The position numbers and the translations under genes are program-made. From NCBI RefSeq assembly GCF_032884065.1, contig NC_088873.1:29966716-30030715 (forward strand): a DNA stretch of 64,000 bases, written 5' to 3'. The DNA is from Artemia franciscana (lineage: Eukaryota > Arthropoda > Branchiopoda > Anostraca > Artemiidae). Under the pieces are notes generated by a model. It saw nothing but the letters and a program-made list of their open reading frames with translations, was not told the origin of the DNA and searched no databases. Below, one piece after another: positions 34,070-43,976 of this stretch (position 1 is its first letter; the number at the start of each line of letters is the position of its first letter).

Positions 34070-34640
34070 TCGGTGAAATTGGTTGCTAGGGGTCCCCCGA
34101 TAAAATTGGATGCTAGAGCCTCCCATAGAATTGGAGACTAGGGCCCCCTGGTGGTTAGGTTGAACCTGGATGCTTGGGCCCCATTGGAATTGGATGCTAG
34201 GGCCCCCTTTGGTTAGGTTAGGGCCCTGGTGAAATTGGGTGCTAGACCCCTCGATGGAATTGGATGCTAGGGAATCCATTGGAATTGGTAGATATGGCCC
34301 CCGGTGGCTAGATTACGGGTCCAATGAAATTAGATTTTAGGGCCCCATCGGAATTGGGTGCTAAAACCCTCGGTGGTTAGGTTAAAACCCCTGATGATAT
34401 TGTATGTTAGGGTCCCGATAGAATGGGATGCTAGGACCCCAATTGGAATTGGTTTCTAGGCCCCCCCCGGTGGTTAGGTTAGGGGCCCGATATAATAGAC
34501 TTTAGGCCCTCCAATAAAATTGGATGCATGGGCTAGGGCCCCCCAGTGAAATCGGCCGCAATGATTCGCTTGCTAGGGCCCCTTTGGAAGTGGATGCTAG
34601 GGGACTGGTGGAATTGCTCGCTATGGGCCCGACGTCTTGA
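34070..34640 (+). repeat. GC-rich minisatellite of Rep6-A
   Basis: The unit is about GGAATTGGATGCTAGGGCCC, with spacers such as CCGGTGGTTAGGTTAGGG. There are roughly 20 irregular units of 25-40 bp. A shorter run is at 32865-33015. The same minisatellite is at 61.27-61.89 kb. TTAGG occurs singly or doubled in several spacers. Confidence 0.85.
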
Positions 34641-34699
34641 AGGGCCCCCACTAGCTGGCTCTGCAGGGTTTTCCTACCCCTCACGAGTTTTGAAGAAAA

Positions 34700-34950
34700 A
34701 AACTCTCCATTACGTAACAACCAAAAGTAAACAAATCCTATTTGGTAAAACCTTTTTTCCTGGCCCCCTGACAAGTTCTATTACGTAACAACCAAGAGTA
34801 AACAAACCCTATAACTTTGCAGCTTTTTTCCTGGCCCTCTAATAACTCCTACTGCGTAACAGCCAAAGCCCTATTATGTAAAAACGAAAAGTAAACAAAC
34901 CCTATTACATAACAACCAAAAGTATACATTCCCTATGATGTAACAACCCC
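34700..34950 (+). repeat. TTACGTAACAACC minisatellite
   Basis: About six units of TATTACGTAACAACCAAAAG followed by TAAACAAACCC, some separated by CTTTTTTCCTGGCCC-type spacers. The same motif is found at 62.09-62.15 kb. Confidence 0.75.
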
Positions 34951-34985
34951 CGGCTTGGTGTCATGGAATGGCGGGATAGGGCTCT

Positions 34986-36079
34986 CATGGGACCTGATGG
35001 GGAGGATCACTGCTGATATCAATTTATTAATTTATCCGTATGCATGTGCATAAGAATAACTCATCCTATTTTCCAAGGTCGACAGAAACTTGGAATTAGT
35101 GGTTATATTTGTCAGATAACCTCAGATTCACCTCAGATTGACAAGAATTCTGAATAGCAAGAGCCTTTCGCAGGCTTTATGTTTCATTTTTCTTAAAATT
35201 TCTGTATCAAAACTCTTTATAAACGCTATGAAATTCCAACTTTTCTGGAACAATATACTTTTGATACAAATAGTGCTTTTGATTCTCGGAGAGATTAGTG
35301 AAATTGATTAATTTGATAATGCTAAAGAAATAATCTGTAACACTCAAGATAAAAAAAGGACCAAATATAACAGCAAACTGGCTGGCCCCCAACCCCCCAT
35401 TGCACCTCCTGGCTAAAGGGTCACAAAATGAAGATCAGCACTGCCAGTAAAGACAGTAAAGTCAAACGCCCTATTTTTTTGACTTTTTTATCTTTACCAG
35501 TGGAGACTACTTAAAGTCGCTTGCTAATCATTATTTTGAATGTTCTGAATTCGAGCACGATCATTCTGAGCACAAGAACAGCGTTTTTTCTTTACTAGTA
35601 ATAAAAATAAAGTACAAAATTTCTACTGACAGTCTTCAGCTGCCAATCTCAGGCAGAATTGTCAGGAAATTCTTGGATGTCGCGTATTCCTCTGGTGACA
35701 CATGAAGATATAGCGCGACCATGAACGTAACTAAAGCATTTTTGAGCGTTTAGGAGACTTTGGATTCTTAAGTTTTCCTACTACATTCTGTGAAGACGTA
35801 GATGCAGATTCAGCAAATCCTCGAAAAACCTGTAAAGGAAATTAAGTTCTAAAAAAATGTTCAACACTAACGGACAAGCATAAAAAGGGTCTAGCCGTTT
35901 CCCCCCTGAAAATCCCCCTCAAAATATCCCCCAGAAACTTTCCTCGTATTTTCCTGGATAGTTTCGGATGTTCATTAGAAGGGAAATTGGCTCATCTGTT
36001 TAAGTCAGAGGCACTGCTATAGCTTTGCCCATAGTAAAGAGCCATAAGGGTTCAATATATTGGTATTTTATCCTGAGAC
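34986..36079. other. Unique AT-rich DNA, no gene seen
   Basis: No supported coding frame, RNA or repeat relation. Confidence 0.45.
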
Positions 36080-36680
36080 ACTTCATATGAAAGGGTGGTC
36101 GTATGAACTATGGAGGAGACTCATTCGATTTCAAATTAAAAGTTCTAGTACCCTTTTTAAGAGTCAAAGGTGATTGGAGGACAACAAACCACCCCATACC
36201 GTTTTTTCCCAAATGCATCCAATCAAAGTATTGAGATAGCCATGTCGTTCAAAATAGTCCAAAGGTCAAATCCATCTGGGTTAGACAGCCTCCCCCACTT
36301 GCAGCCTCTGGGGCAAGGCTGTAAGCTATGCAAGTTGTTCATTCTTAAGATATAATGTTTTCATAGGAAGGGTGGTCGTATGAACTTTGGAGGGGGCTCG
36401 TTCAATTGGAAATCAAAAGTCCCTGTGCCTCTCTTAAGATTTAGCCTGCTTTTCATCCAGTTGCTATCGAATGAGCTGTTACCAACTACAGTTCTTTAAA
36501 AGAAGTTTCTTATCCCAATTCAACGGCTCTTGTGTTTCAGCAGTCATTTTTAAAGAATTGTAATAAAAAATCCAACTTTAGCATCAAGAGTGAGGGTTTG
36601 AGGAGTGGTTATTTCCTTTATGCACGGAATAATTCTATTCCGAATAATTTAAATTGGATTTTAAACGTAATCTACTTATT
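36080..36680 (+). repeat. Rep1 fragment (middle and hairpin remnant)
   Basis: GTTCTAGTACCCTTTTTAAG, GATTGGAGGACAAC, TTGAGATAGCCAT and a CCCACTTGCAGCC block follow Rep1 order. A segment is repeated internally (GGGTGGTCGTATGAACT at 36093 and 36368). The late part (TCCAACTTTAGCATCAAGAG) matches a right hairpin arm. Confidence 0.65.
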
Positions 36681-36689
36681 TTCTTCAGA

Positions 36690-37270
36690 TCAGATACTTC
36701 TTGTCCGTTGATTCAACCCATTTCTACCACTCATGGTGATACAACTGGTCCTCGTGATAGACATGTTAAATTCCTGGCTATTTTATTGGATGAAAATCTT
36801 TCTTTCAACCATCACTAGTCTCTTTGGAAACTTAAGCTCTAAACCTAGGAGTTCTTCGGAAGCTTCATCATTGTTTCCCTGGTTCAATAATAAGGATTCT
36901 CTTTCACTCTTTCATTCAACTTATATGAACTACTGTCCAACAGTATGGCTAACATCATTCTCTTATTTTACCCTCCTGTTTTCAAAATATATAACAGACC
37001 AGTTTAAATTAGTGTCTCAGGTGTCAGGCCAACTCAGCATGAATTTATTGGATGGTCAACCACATACTTCTTTATATCCTCTTCTTTCATTTTTAAGTAT
37101 TTTCATGGACTCCTCCCTAACTTCTTCAAACAATTATACCTTTCAAATTCTGAACCACGAAAGGAATCTTGGGTTTCTTTTTCTCTCAGAAATGATATGG
37201 ATATTTTCATTCATAAAGCCAAAACCGTAAGATCAGATCTTAATCCATTTTTTTGGCTCTGCCTCCATCA
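36690..37270 (+). pseudogene. LINE-D fragment, C-terminal part of a reverse transcriptase protein
   Basis: In one frame: PRDRHVKFLAILLDENLSFN at about 36750-36815 (the block after the polymerase domain, usually VKFLG-LLD--LSF), then HSTYMNYCPTVW at about 36910-36950. In the other frames FHGLLPNFFKQLYLS lies at about 37100-37145. The order fits the CR1/L2-like broad group. A longer 165-codon frame overlaps the region but mixes these blocks out of frame, so it is not a gene. Multiply frameshifted and inactive. Confidence 0.6.
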
Positions 37271-37984
37271 AGGGCGCGGGCAGAAAATTTTCCAGGGAGG
37301 GGAGAGGCAGACACCAAAATAACAGTGGTGGCTGGATGACAGGGAATATATTTCAGGGCGTTTTTTTCGCAAGAATAAGTTTATTTTTAAATACTTTTAG
37401 GAAAAAACTCTCAAATAAAAAGAGTAATTAAATTGCATGCAAAGTGAAACAAAATTCAGAAAATGTTAAACGCCAAGGATTCCTAGCAAAGGGATATTTA
37501 ATCAATAAAATATTTAATTATCATACATTTAATCTTAAAATAAAATCAAACAAAAACCAAAATTACAGAAAGATTTATTGCTTCCGTATATTATAACAAA
37601 TGTAGACTTGTCTTTACGCAATTTCCTACACCTTAGAATAGTTTACAGAAAGAGTAGAGATACTCAAAAATCAATCTGCCTGCCTAGATAACACGTTTTT
37701 GTTTGATAACAGCCATGTAAAATGTACCTATTTCGTAACAGGACAATTCTCCTTCTCTAACTTAAATTCCTTATGTATTCAGACATTGAAAAAAAAGAGC
37801 GAAAAAAAAAAAATTAAACTCACTATTCAGCTGTCAAATTGACCCACTTTCTTTTTATTGTACTATTCAACTACATAAAATGAGCAGGTTCAAAAAAATT
37901 GTCACAAGAGAATCTTATCAAATAGTTTGTAATAAAAAACTTGAAGTAAAAAGTGACTTGGACTGGACTTGAAGTAAAAAGAAT
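37271..37984. other. Unique AT-rich DNA, no gene seen
   Basis: A short GC-rich patch (37260-37330) precedes ordinary AT-rich sequence. Nothing further is supported. Confidence 0.4.
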
Positions 37985-38345
37985 CCTTTCAGTTTATTGT
38001 TACCCATCCAAAACCAAAAATCGAAGAAAATTTGCCTGATTTGTGAAAAAAGGAAAACATTCCCAAAAAAGCAAGTAATTTTATTGAAAGTCTATTTATT
38101 ATGTACATCAAATCAGAGAACACTGCCATAGATGTTTCAAGCTCCAATCTCCAAGATATGGAATTTTGCATTTTTTTTTTTAAGAAGAAACATCGTCGAC
38201 GTTTTTTTTTTTTTTTCAGGGGTGATTGTATCAAACCAAAGATCCAAGCTAAATGGGAGGGACATGTTTCTGCCACTTTAAAATGTAGAACCTCATTCAA
38301 ACGTAAATTTAGAGTCCTTTTATAAGTGACCATACAGTTTGGGCC
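37985..38345 (+). repeat. Diverged Rep1 fragment
   Basis: TTACCCATCCAAAA..GAAAATTTGCC, ATCAGAGAACACTGCCATAG, TTTCAAGCTCC-ATCTCCAA, TTCAGGGGTGATTGTATC, CTCATTCAAACG and CCTTTTATAAGTGACC follow Rep1 order. Confidence 0.65.
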
Positions 38346-38461
38346 AGGGTAAAGTCTTGTTTTCTGCCATTTTGGGGCACCAAACTACGACTTTACCCTG
38401 AAGAGGACGAATTTGCAATCAATTTAAATTTCTGAGATGCTAATTGATTTTTAGAGGTTTT

Positions 38462-39212
38462 ACGAGTTCAGGGTGCTAAAATAGGCTTGAAAATTAATGT
38501 TAAGAAGACTAAGTCACTAAGGTTAGGAATAAGTGAAGATGAACAGGTGACCTTAGGTAACGAAAAGATTGATCAGGTTGGGAGCTTCAGTTACCTTGGT
38601 AGTATTATTAGTAAAGATGGTGGGAGCAGGGAAGATGTTAAAAGTAGAATAGCTAAAGCTCAGGGTGTTTTTTCACAGTTAAAAAAAGTTTGGAAGAATA
38701 GAAAGATAAGCCTACAAACCAAGATTATAATATTGGAAGCTACAGTGATGACAGTGGTCAAATATGGCTCTGAAGCATGGACACTCCGAAAAGCAGATGA
38801 AAATTTACTAGATGTTTTCCAGAGAAATTGCCTACGGATTGTTCTGGGTACCCGGCTGACTGACCGTATTTCAAACAGTAGGTTGTACGAAAAGTGTGGT
38901 TCAATCCCGCTTTCTGGGGCTATAATGAAAGAAAGGTTGAGATGGCTAGGCCACGTTCTACGGATGAAGGATGACAGATTACCGAAGATTGTCCTTTTTG
39001 GCCAACCGTCTTGGGCTACACGGAAAGCAGGTCGTCCTTGTCTGGGTTGGGAGGATGTCATAAATAAGGATTTAAAGGAAATGGGAACTTCCTGGGAGGG
39101 TGTAAAGAGGGAGGCTTTAAATAGATTAGGTTGGAGGAGGAGCGTACGTAGCTGTGTTGGCCTCAGGCGGCTTGGTGCTGCAGTGAGTTATTAGTAGTAG
39201 TAGTAGTAGTAA
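38462..39212 (+). mobile_element. LINE-B, strongly 5'-truncated copy with TAG-repeat tail
   Basis: It begins abruptly inside the reverse transcriptase coding region and ends with the protein stop followed at once by about six to seven TAG units. This is the best preserved LINE-B copy; the others are at 340-645 (-) and 47.47-48.21 kb (+). Confidence 0.8.
38463..39194 (+). CDS. LINE-B reverse transcriptase, C-terminal 244 codons, open frame
   Basis: This is the C-terminal third of a non-LTR retrotransposon polymerase. The frame is open from the truncation point (VQGAKIGLKINVKKTKSLRL) to the stop at 39192-39194, without breaks. Visible blocks: the thumb block GLKINVKKTK, then FSYLGSIISKDGG, a KYGSEAWTLRK block, FQRNCLRIVLGTRLTDRISN, RLRWLGHVLRMKDDRLPK, GRPCLGWEDV, and an end in RRLGAAVSY. 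These match the style of RTE-like and related clades. The protein lacks the endonuclease and polymerase catalytic Asp residues, so it cannot act alone, and no start codon of its own is expected. Intactness suggests a recent insertion. Confidence 0.8.
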   Translation, partial: RVQGAKIGLKINVKKTKSLRLGISEDEQVTLGNEKIDQVGSFSYLGSIISKDGGSREDVKSRIAKAQGVFSQLKKVWKNRKISLQTKIIILEATVMTVVKYGSEAWTLRKADENLLDVFQRNCLRIVLGTRLTDRISNSRLYEKCGSIPLSGAIMKERLRWLGHVLRMKDDRLPKIVLFGQPSWATRKAGRPCLGWEDVINKDLKEMGTSWEGVKREALNRLGWRRSVRSCVGLRRLGAAVSY

Positions 39213-39239
39213 TTGATTTAAAACTATCAATAAGTATAT

Positions 39240-39510
39240 TGTAGGCTTCCCAGTTGCAAAAGAAGTAATGCAGCATGGTGACAGTACTGGATTCTTCCAC
39301 TTTTATTCGTTTTATTTGTAATGAAATTAGGCTACGTTTGGTGATCTATAACTGCGTATCAGCTATAATTAGGGGGGTCATTGCTTAGATGGGGGTAGGG
39401 TAGATTCCTAATACATTTAATGGACAAACTGCTTACTCTCCATGAGGTTTCAGATAAATATTGAAAGAGGTAGTGGGGAGTAGGAATTAGTTAAAATGTT
39501 TCTAAAAATA
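39240..39510 (+). repeat. Rep3 copy
   Basis: Ordered blocks shared with 6.21-6.56 kb, starting 25 bases after the LINE-B tail: AGTAATGCAGCATGGTGACA, GCGTATCAGCT, a GGGGGTCATTG block, CTCTCC..TTTCAGATAAATAT. Confidence 0.55.
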
Positions 39511-39796
39511 TTACATTGCCATATCTGCCAGCACAAAGGTCGAAAAGGCAAGGCAGACCGTCATCAGCCCCGCCAGAAAGTTTCTTTTGGGTGGCAAATA
39601 CTGCTAGGAACATAGTTTTCAGCGATTTTATATGGTGAAATTTTTCTTTTTCTATTTATATGAAGTACTTCAATGTATTTAAACAAATGTATGTGATGTA
39701 TTTATCGATAAGAAAATCCTATTATAGAGGTTGTCATGGCTTCAGTTATGTAGAAGATCAAAAGTCTCACAGAATTTCTATCCATACAAACAATGA

Positions 39797-39813
39797 CAGA
39801 GGCGCCATTTGGG
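39797..39813 (+). repeat. hAT left terminal inverted repeat
   Basis: CAGAGGCGCCATTTGGG, lying on the side of the transposase C-terminus. A subterminal GGGGTGGGC and a long C-run follow within 65 bp. Confidence 0.92.
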
Positions 39814-40301
39814 CATAATCTTGGGGTGGGCATGAACTCCATCTGCCCCCCCCCCCCCGATTCTTCGTGTCACGTAAGAAAAATGCGGGTTTTAGCAGCA
39901 CATAGATCAAATATTCTAAGTAAAAACGCATTTTCAGCACCCGTGTGTTGCTTGGAAATGTACTGTAACCGAAGGTGGAACTCAGCCACACTGACCTCTA
40001 AGATTAATTGTAACAACGAAGAATACAATCAACGAGGTTAAGTGATTAAACTGAAAGTGGAAAATTCAACCAGACTACAGGCTGGCATTCTTCAGCGAGA
40101 AACTTTCTTATTTAAGTAAACAATACGTCGGTGAAAGTAATCTTCATTGCTATGTAACCAAAATTACAAGATTGTAACCAAAATCTCGGTTTTCCTTCAG
40201 CAGAAATCTTCCAGATCAAATATATTTTCAAAAAGGAAAAACATAACAAGATAAAAAAAAATATTACAACACTCAAGGTAACAAGGGGAACCGCCGAGGT
40301 T

Positions 40302-43152
40302 TCATTTTTGCAAAATCATCAACAGCTGGTCGTAGTCCAAATTTTTTACTAAGTCCTTCTCTTCGAATATCAAAAGAAGGTGACTGAGACGATCATCTCC
40401 TGTTGTAGACCACAGGTAGTTTTTCACTATTTCTAGGCTAGAAAAAAAACACTCATTGCTCGCTGTTTTCACAGGAAGTGTGGCAGCAATACGAAGTACT
40501 TTAATTACTTCTGAGTAAGCCACTTGTTATGCCTGAAGATGGTCGACAATGTCTAGGAATTTTCCAGCTTTTTCTCCTCATCGAGCAAGAAACGCTTGGC
40601 AATACCAGCTTGAGATTCAAGAAGAATGTCGTCGATATCCAGCTCGCCGTAAAGAGCAGAGAAACGCTTGAGCAGCTCTTTGTCCATAAACTTGGTTGAG
40701 CTTGGATCCAAGGATTCGAGTGTACTTAGCACTGGCAAGTTATCTGTGAACGTTCTGTCAAATTCGGCTAGTAGACAGTCAAAAGTTTCGAAATATTCTC
40801 GCTTCATTTCATCCGCCAAAGTAGTAGTCCGATTTCCAGATTCGATGAAATTCTTTCCTAGCGTCAAAGTTGTCACAAATTGTTTCAGATGCTTGGTTAT
40901 CTTTTCAGTTCTTCGAGGTCGTCCTTTCTGACCAACAGAGGAGGATCTAGTCGCGGGTTCATTCACAGCAGGTACTTCGATTTCGAGTTCTGTTGCAAAC
41001 TCTTTAGCCTTTTCGGAAAGCGATACGAATGAAGCATCTGAACGCAGGTCGGTGAGTTCGCTTCTTGTGGCCTGAATCAGGGTGCGTGATCGAGAAATAA
41101 CCAAGTCGACGGCCTGGAGATGCTGAGACAGCGAGTTCATCACTCGCATAATTGCTTCTACGTAATGCAATTGGAAGATAACAAGAAACGATTCCATCTT
41201 CTTCTGGAGCCCAGCTGCCTCTGCCCGTGCTTCGCCGTCAGCTCCCTCGCTTAAAGCAGACAGTACAGCTAAAATGCATTCATATCGGAGTTTAACTTTC
41301 GATATAGATCGATACCAGTAAGACCATCGTGTGGCTACACTTCTTTCCAGCTCCAGAACTTGCAGTTCGGCAGCTTTCTGGGCCTCAACAAATAACTGAT
41401 GCCGAGTGTTGCTGTTGGAAATGAACGTGTATAGAGACTGGACCAGTGAGAAAAAAGAACCAACAATGCCGACAGATTCAATGCAGCTCGCAATGACCAA
41501 ATTTAGCTTATGTGCATAGCAATGAATGTAGAATGCCTGTGGCGATTTCGCTCTCAAACGAGCTCGAACACCGGAGAATGGTCCGCTCATTACGCTTGCT
41601 CCGTCGTAGCACTGTGCGACACAGTAGTTCCAATCCAGTCCAATTCTTGTCACTGTGTCATGAATGAAATTTGCCAGACTTTCAGCATCCAGGCTCTTCA
41701 TGTGATAGCATCCGATCGGCGTTTCTTTTACTTTTCCTTCGTAGAAGTATCTAAGAAGAATGGCGAGCTGCTCTTACTTCGAGTTGTCCTTCGTTTCGTC
41801 GACCAGAACGGTAAAGTATTTGGCACTTTTTAATTCTTGCACTATCGTGCGCTGAAGCCTGGAACCGAACACCGAAATAGGATCGTTCTGGTATTCATGG
41901 GATGTATAGTGACCGTACCGTCTCTGTAGCTCGTTGAAGAGTGTAGGAGAGTACTCTGCGAGAAGATTGCAGGTCTCGACTAAATTTCCCTTGTTTGTCG
42001 AGGATTCTGTTTCGTCGTGCCCCCTAAAGGCAGTGCCGAGTCGCCCCGATAGAGCTGTTACTTTTAATAAGGCTTTTACGTGCTCTCTGTTCTCCTTGAT
42101 TTCATTGTCTCTGTCTGTCATTAAAACAGACGCGATTGGTTGCAACTCCTTGGTTTGTATGGCTTTGAACTTCGTCTGAAACTGCACTGTCTTTGTGGCG
42201 GTCACTTCTAGTGTGCTTTTCGAGGAAGTTAGAGATGTCTTTCCATCTTCTCACACCGACATCTATGAAAGGTCTAGACCCGTACCTCTGCCTGGGAAGA
42301 GTAGATGTGCCGCCAAAGTGTCTGCAGTAGAAGCAGTAAACAGAATCATCCTAGACGGAGTACTCCAGCCACGGGTGCTTTCCATAATATGAAGCATGGA
42401 ATGACCGTTTCAGCTTGCCGTTTGCCGTCACTTGTGCAGGGTATTGTACTAGTTTTGGTTTAGGATGGTGGATCGAGAGAGGAAAAAGAAATGTCCGTAG
42501 GGCCACTGGACCGGCGATGCTCTTCATACATTATAATCATAAATAATAATTCATAAATAATGAAATACTTCATAAATAATGAAAATACTTTAATTTTTCT
42601 AATTTTTTGGAATTAACCCTTCCCCGCCTACTCCCTAAAGAGAGCGGATACGTTCCGGTTATGTCAATCACGTATCTAGGACTTGTGCTTATTTTTCCCA
42701 CCAAGTTTCATCCCAATCCCTCCACTCTAAGAGTTTTCCAAGATTTTAGGTCTCCCCCCAACTTCTCCCAATGTCACCGGATCCGGTCGGGATTTAAAAT
42801 AAGAGCTCTGAGACACTATATCCTTCCAAACATCAAATTTCATTAAGATCCGATCACCTGTTCGTAAGTTAAAAATGCCTCATTTTTTCTAATTTTTCCG
42901 TAAACACTTCCCCATAACACAGAAAATCCTTTTCCTCCCAAATTCAGCTCTTTTAGTCCACGAAACTGTGAGTGGCACAGAAAATTGAAACCCAGACGAA
43001 CAGTAACACAAACTTGCACTTACTCGCTGAACCGGTTCACATGGTGACGGTTTCTGTTTCTTAATCCATCTACTCAGAGAAGACTGATTTTCTGCCTCTT
43101 TCTCCTTCTTCTAGGCTGCCAATTTACGCTTTTGAGCTCCTGACAAACTCAT
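40302..43152 (-). pseudogene. hAT transposase (ZMYM1/DUF4371-like), few inactivating changes
   Basis: Such proteins cut and paste hAT DNA in the nucleus. The N-terminus starts at ATG 43152 (MSLSGAQKRKLAA, then a stop). A probable donor GTAAGT near 43030 opens a gap that contains the Rep2 unit. From about 42470 a TTF-type zinc finger follows (KRSFHASYYGKHPWLEYSV, stop at 42351-42353, then YCFYCRHFGG). A frameshift near 42195 leads into the DUF4371 region (FRGHDETES). YFTVLVDETKD holds the first likely catalytic Asp, followed by a TAA stop at about 41776. The next 382 codons are open (CYDGASVMSG, HCYAHKLNLVIA, ATRWSYWYRS). A frameshift near 40560 and a stop near 40527 precede the C-terminal dimerisation domain (SNECFFSSLEIVKNYLWSTT), whose Glu is the likely third catalytic residue. 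Confidence 0.88.
42595..42945 (-). repeat. Rep2 unit inside the hAT element
   Basis: Minus-strand order AAAATGAGGCATTTTTAA, GATCGGATCTTAATGAAATT, CCCGACCGGATCCGGTGACA, ATCTTGGAAAACTCTTAGAG, GACATAACCGG matches one LINE-A 3' UTR unit plus the start of a next one (GGTTAATTCC..AAAATTA). It lies in the probable intron between the transposase N-terminal exon and its zinc finger. Confidence 0.8.
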
Positions 43153-43552
43153 GATAACAAAAAAAAAATAAGACATTGAATCAACAAGATCACAAACGAC
43201 GAGGACAGAAACAGAATAAGAACAGACTCGAGTAATTGAAAACGGTAGCTTATGTTCAATAAAACAAGGAAACAAACATTGAAACATTTGCCAGGAACTG
43301 ATCTACTTTGATCTGTCAACTTAGAGGAATTACTGCAAATATTCAAAATCTATAATATTATCATAATTATCTAGGATACGGTCATTTGACAGAACTTGAG
43401 AACTTAATTATGTATCCAACCTACTTTCAAAGTTTACAATGGTTAATAGCAAATAGCGTAATTATTATGACCGACAAAGGGCCCTTTGCGGTGGAAGCTT
43501 GGGCCCCCTGGAAAATCAGGGGTGGGAATTTGCCCGCCCCTGCACTCCCCCC

Positions 43553-43569
43553 CCCAAATGGCGCCTCTG
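43553..43569 (-). repeat. hAT right terminal inverted repeat
   Basis: CCCAAATGGCGCCTCTG, the exact complement of the left end, preceded by a C-run. It lies on the transposase N-terminal side, about 400 bp from the start codon. Confidence 0.92.
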
Positions 43570-43577
43570 AACAATAA

Positions 43578-43970
43578 TACTCCTTTTCATTCAACCGAAA
43601 TTCTTTAGTGGTAATAATAACAAGGACTTCCTACCAAAATTACTATTCATTGCCCATTTTTTAAGTATATTCAAATTTTATCCAATATTGAAATTGTAAA
43701 TTTAAACGTAGGACAGTACTAATCAAAGTAAATTTATTGATTTTACAGATTTTAAAATCAATTAACCAGGAATTTAAGCTATAATTAGAAAATTAATTTT
43801 TTGCTTTAAGTTTTAAACTTGTTCCTTACCTTAGTTAAAAATCTTTTTCTATTTGTTTAACCACATTTTATGAAACTGTAAAGTTTTATGAATACAATAC
43901 TTTTGGTAACGCAGAAAAAACAACTAATATTTCGATGATCTCTGTTCGGATTTTGACGGGAAACATACAG
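43578..43970. other. Unique AT-rich spacer
   Basis: No gene seen between the hAT end and Rep1 copy 4. Confidence 0.45.
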
Positions 43971-43976
43971 TTCGTG

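Larger units (their letters stand above)
31931..34985 (+). repeat. Rep6 copy A, part 2: nested tandem-repeat block
   Basis: Colinear with 59.75-62.16 kb. In order: units with CTCAGAAAT-CTCTTAATTTGGC and TTAAATTTACCTCTAA; a TTTGTTGAGTTTTAACTGCTTTTTCTG-type segment; a mostly single-copy segment (33.33-33.83 kb); a CATTACGTAACAACCC-type block; a GGAATTGG-TGCTAGGGCCCC minisatellite; and a TTACGTAACAACC minisatellite. A unit of about 907 bp (32115 to 33022) is repeated, so part of the block is duplicated within copy A. No coding capacity. Confidence 0.8.
39797..43569 (-). mobile_element. hAT-family DNA transposon, full length with TIRs and target-site duplication
   Basis: Both ends carry the perfect 17-bp inverted repeat CAGAGGCGCCATTTGGG (39797-39813, and its complement 43553-43569). 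The flanking 8 bp are AACAATGA on the left (39789-39796) and AACAATAA on the right (43570-43577), 7 of 8 identical, as expected for the 8-bp duplications of hAT elements. The interior holds a decayed transposase on the minus strand and a Rep2 unit. Total length is 3773 bp. Confidence 0.92.

Noticed and set aside
36733..37230. 165-codon open frame as a membrane protein gene
   Set aside because: The neighbouring frames contain ordered LINE protein blocks over the same bases, so the hydrophobic frame is a shadow.
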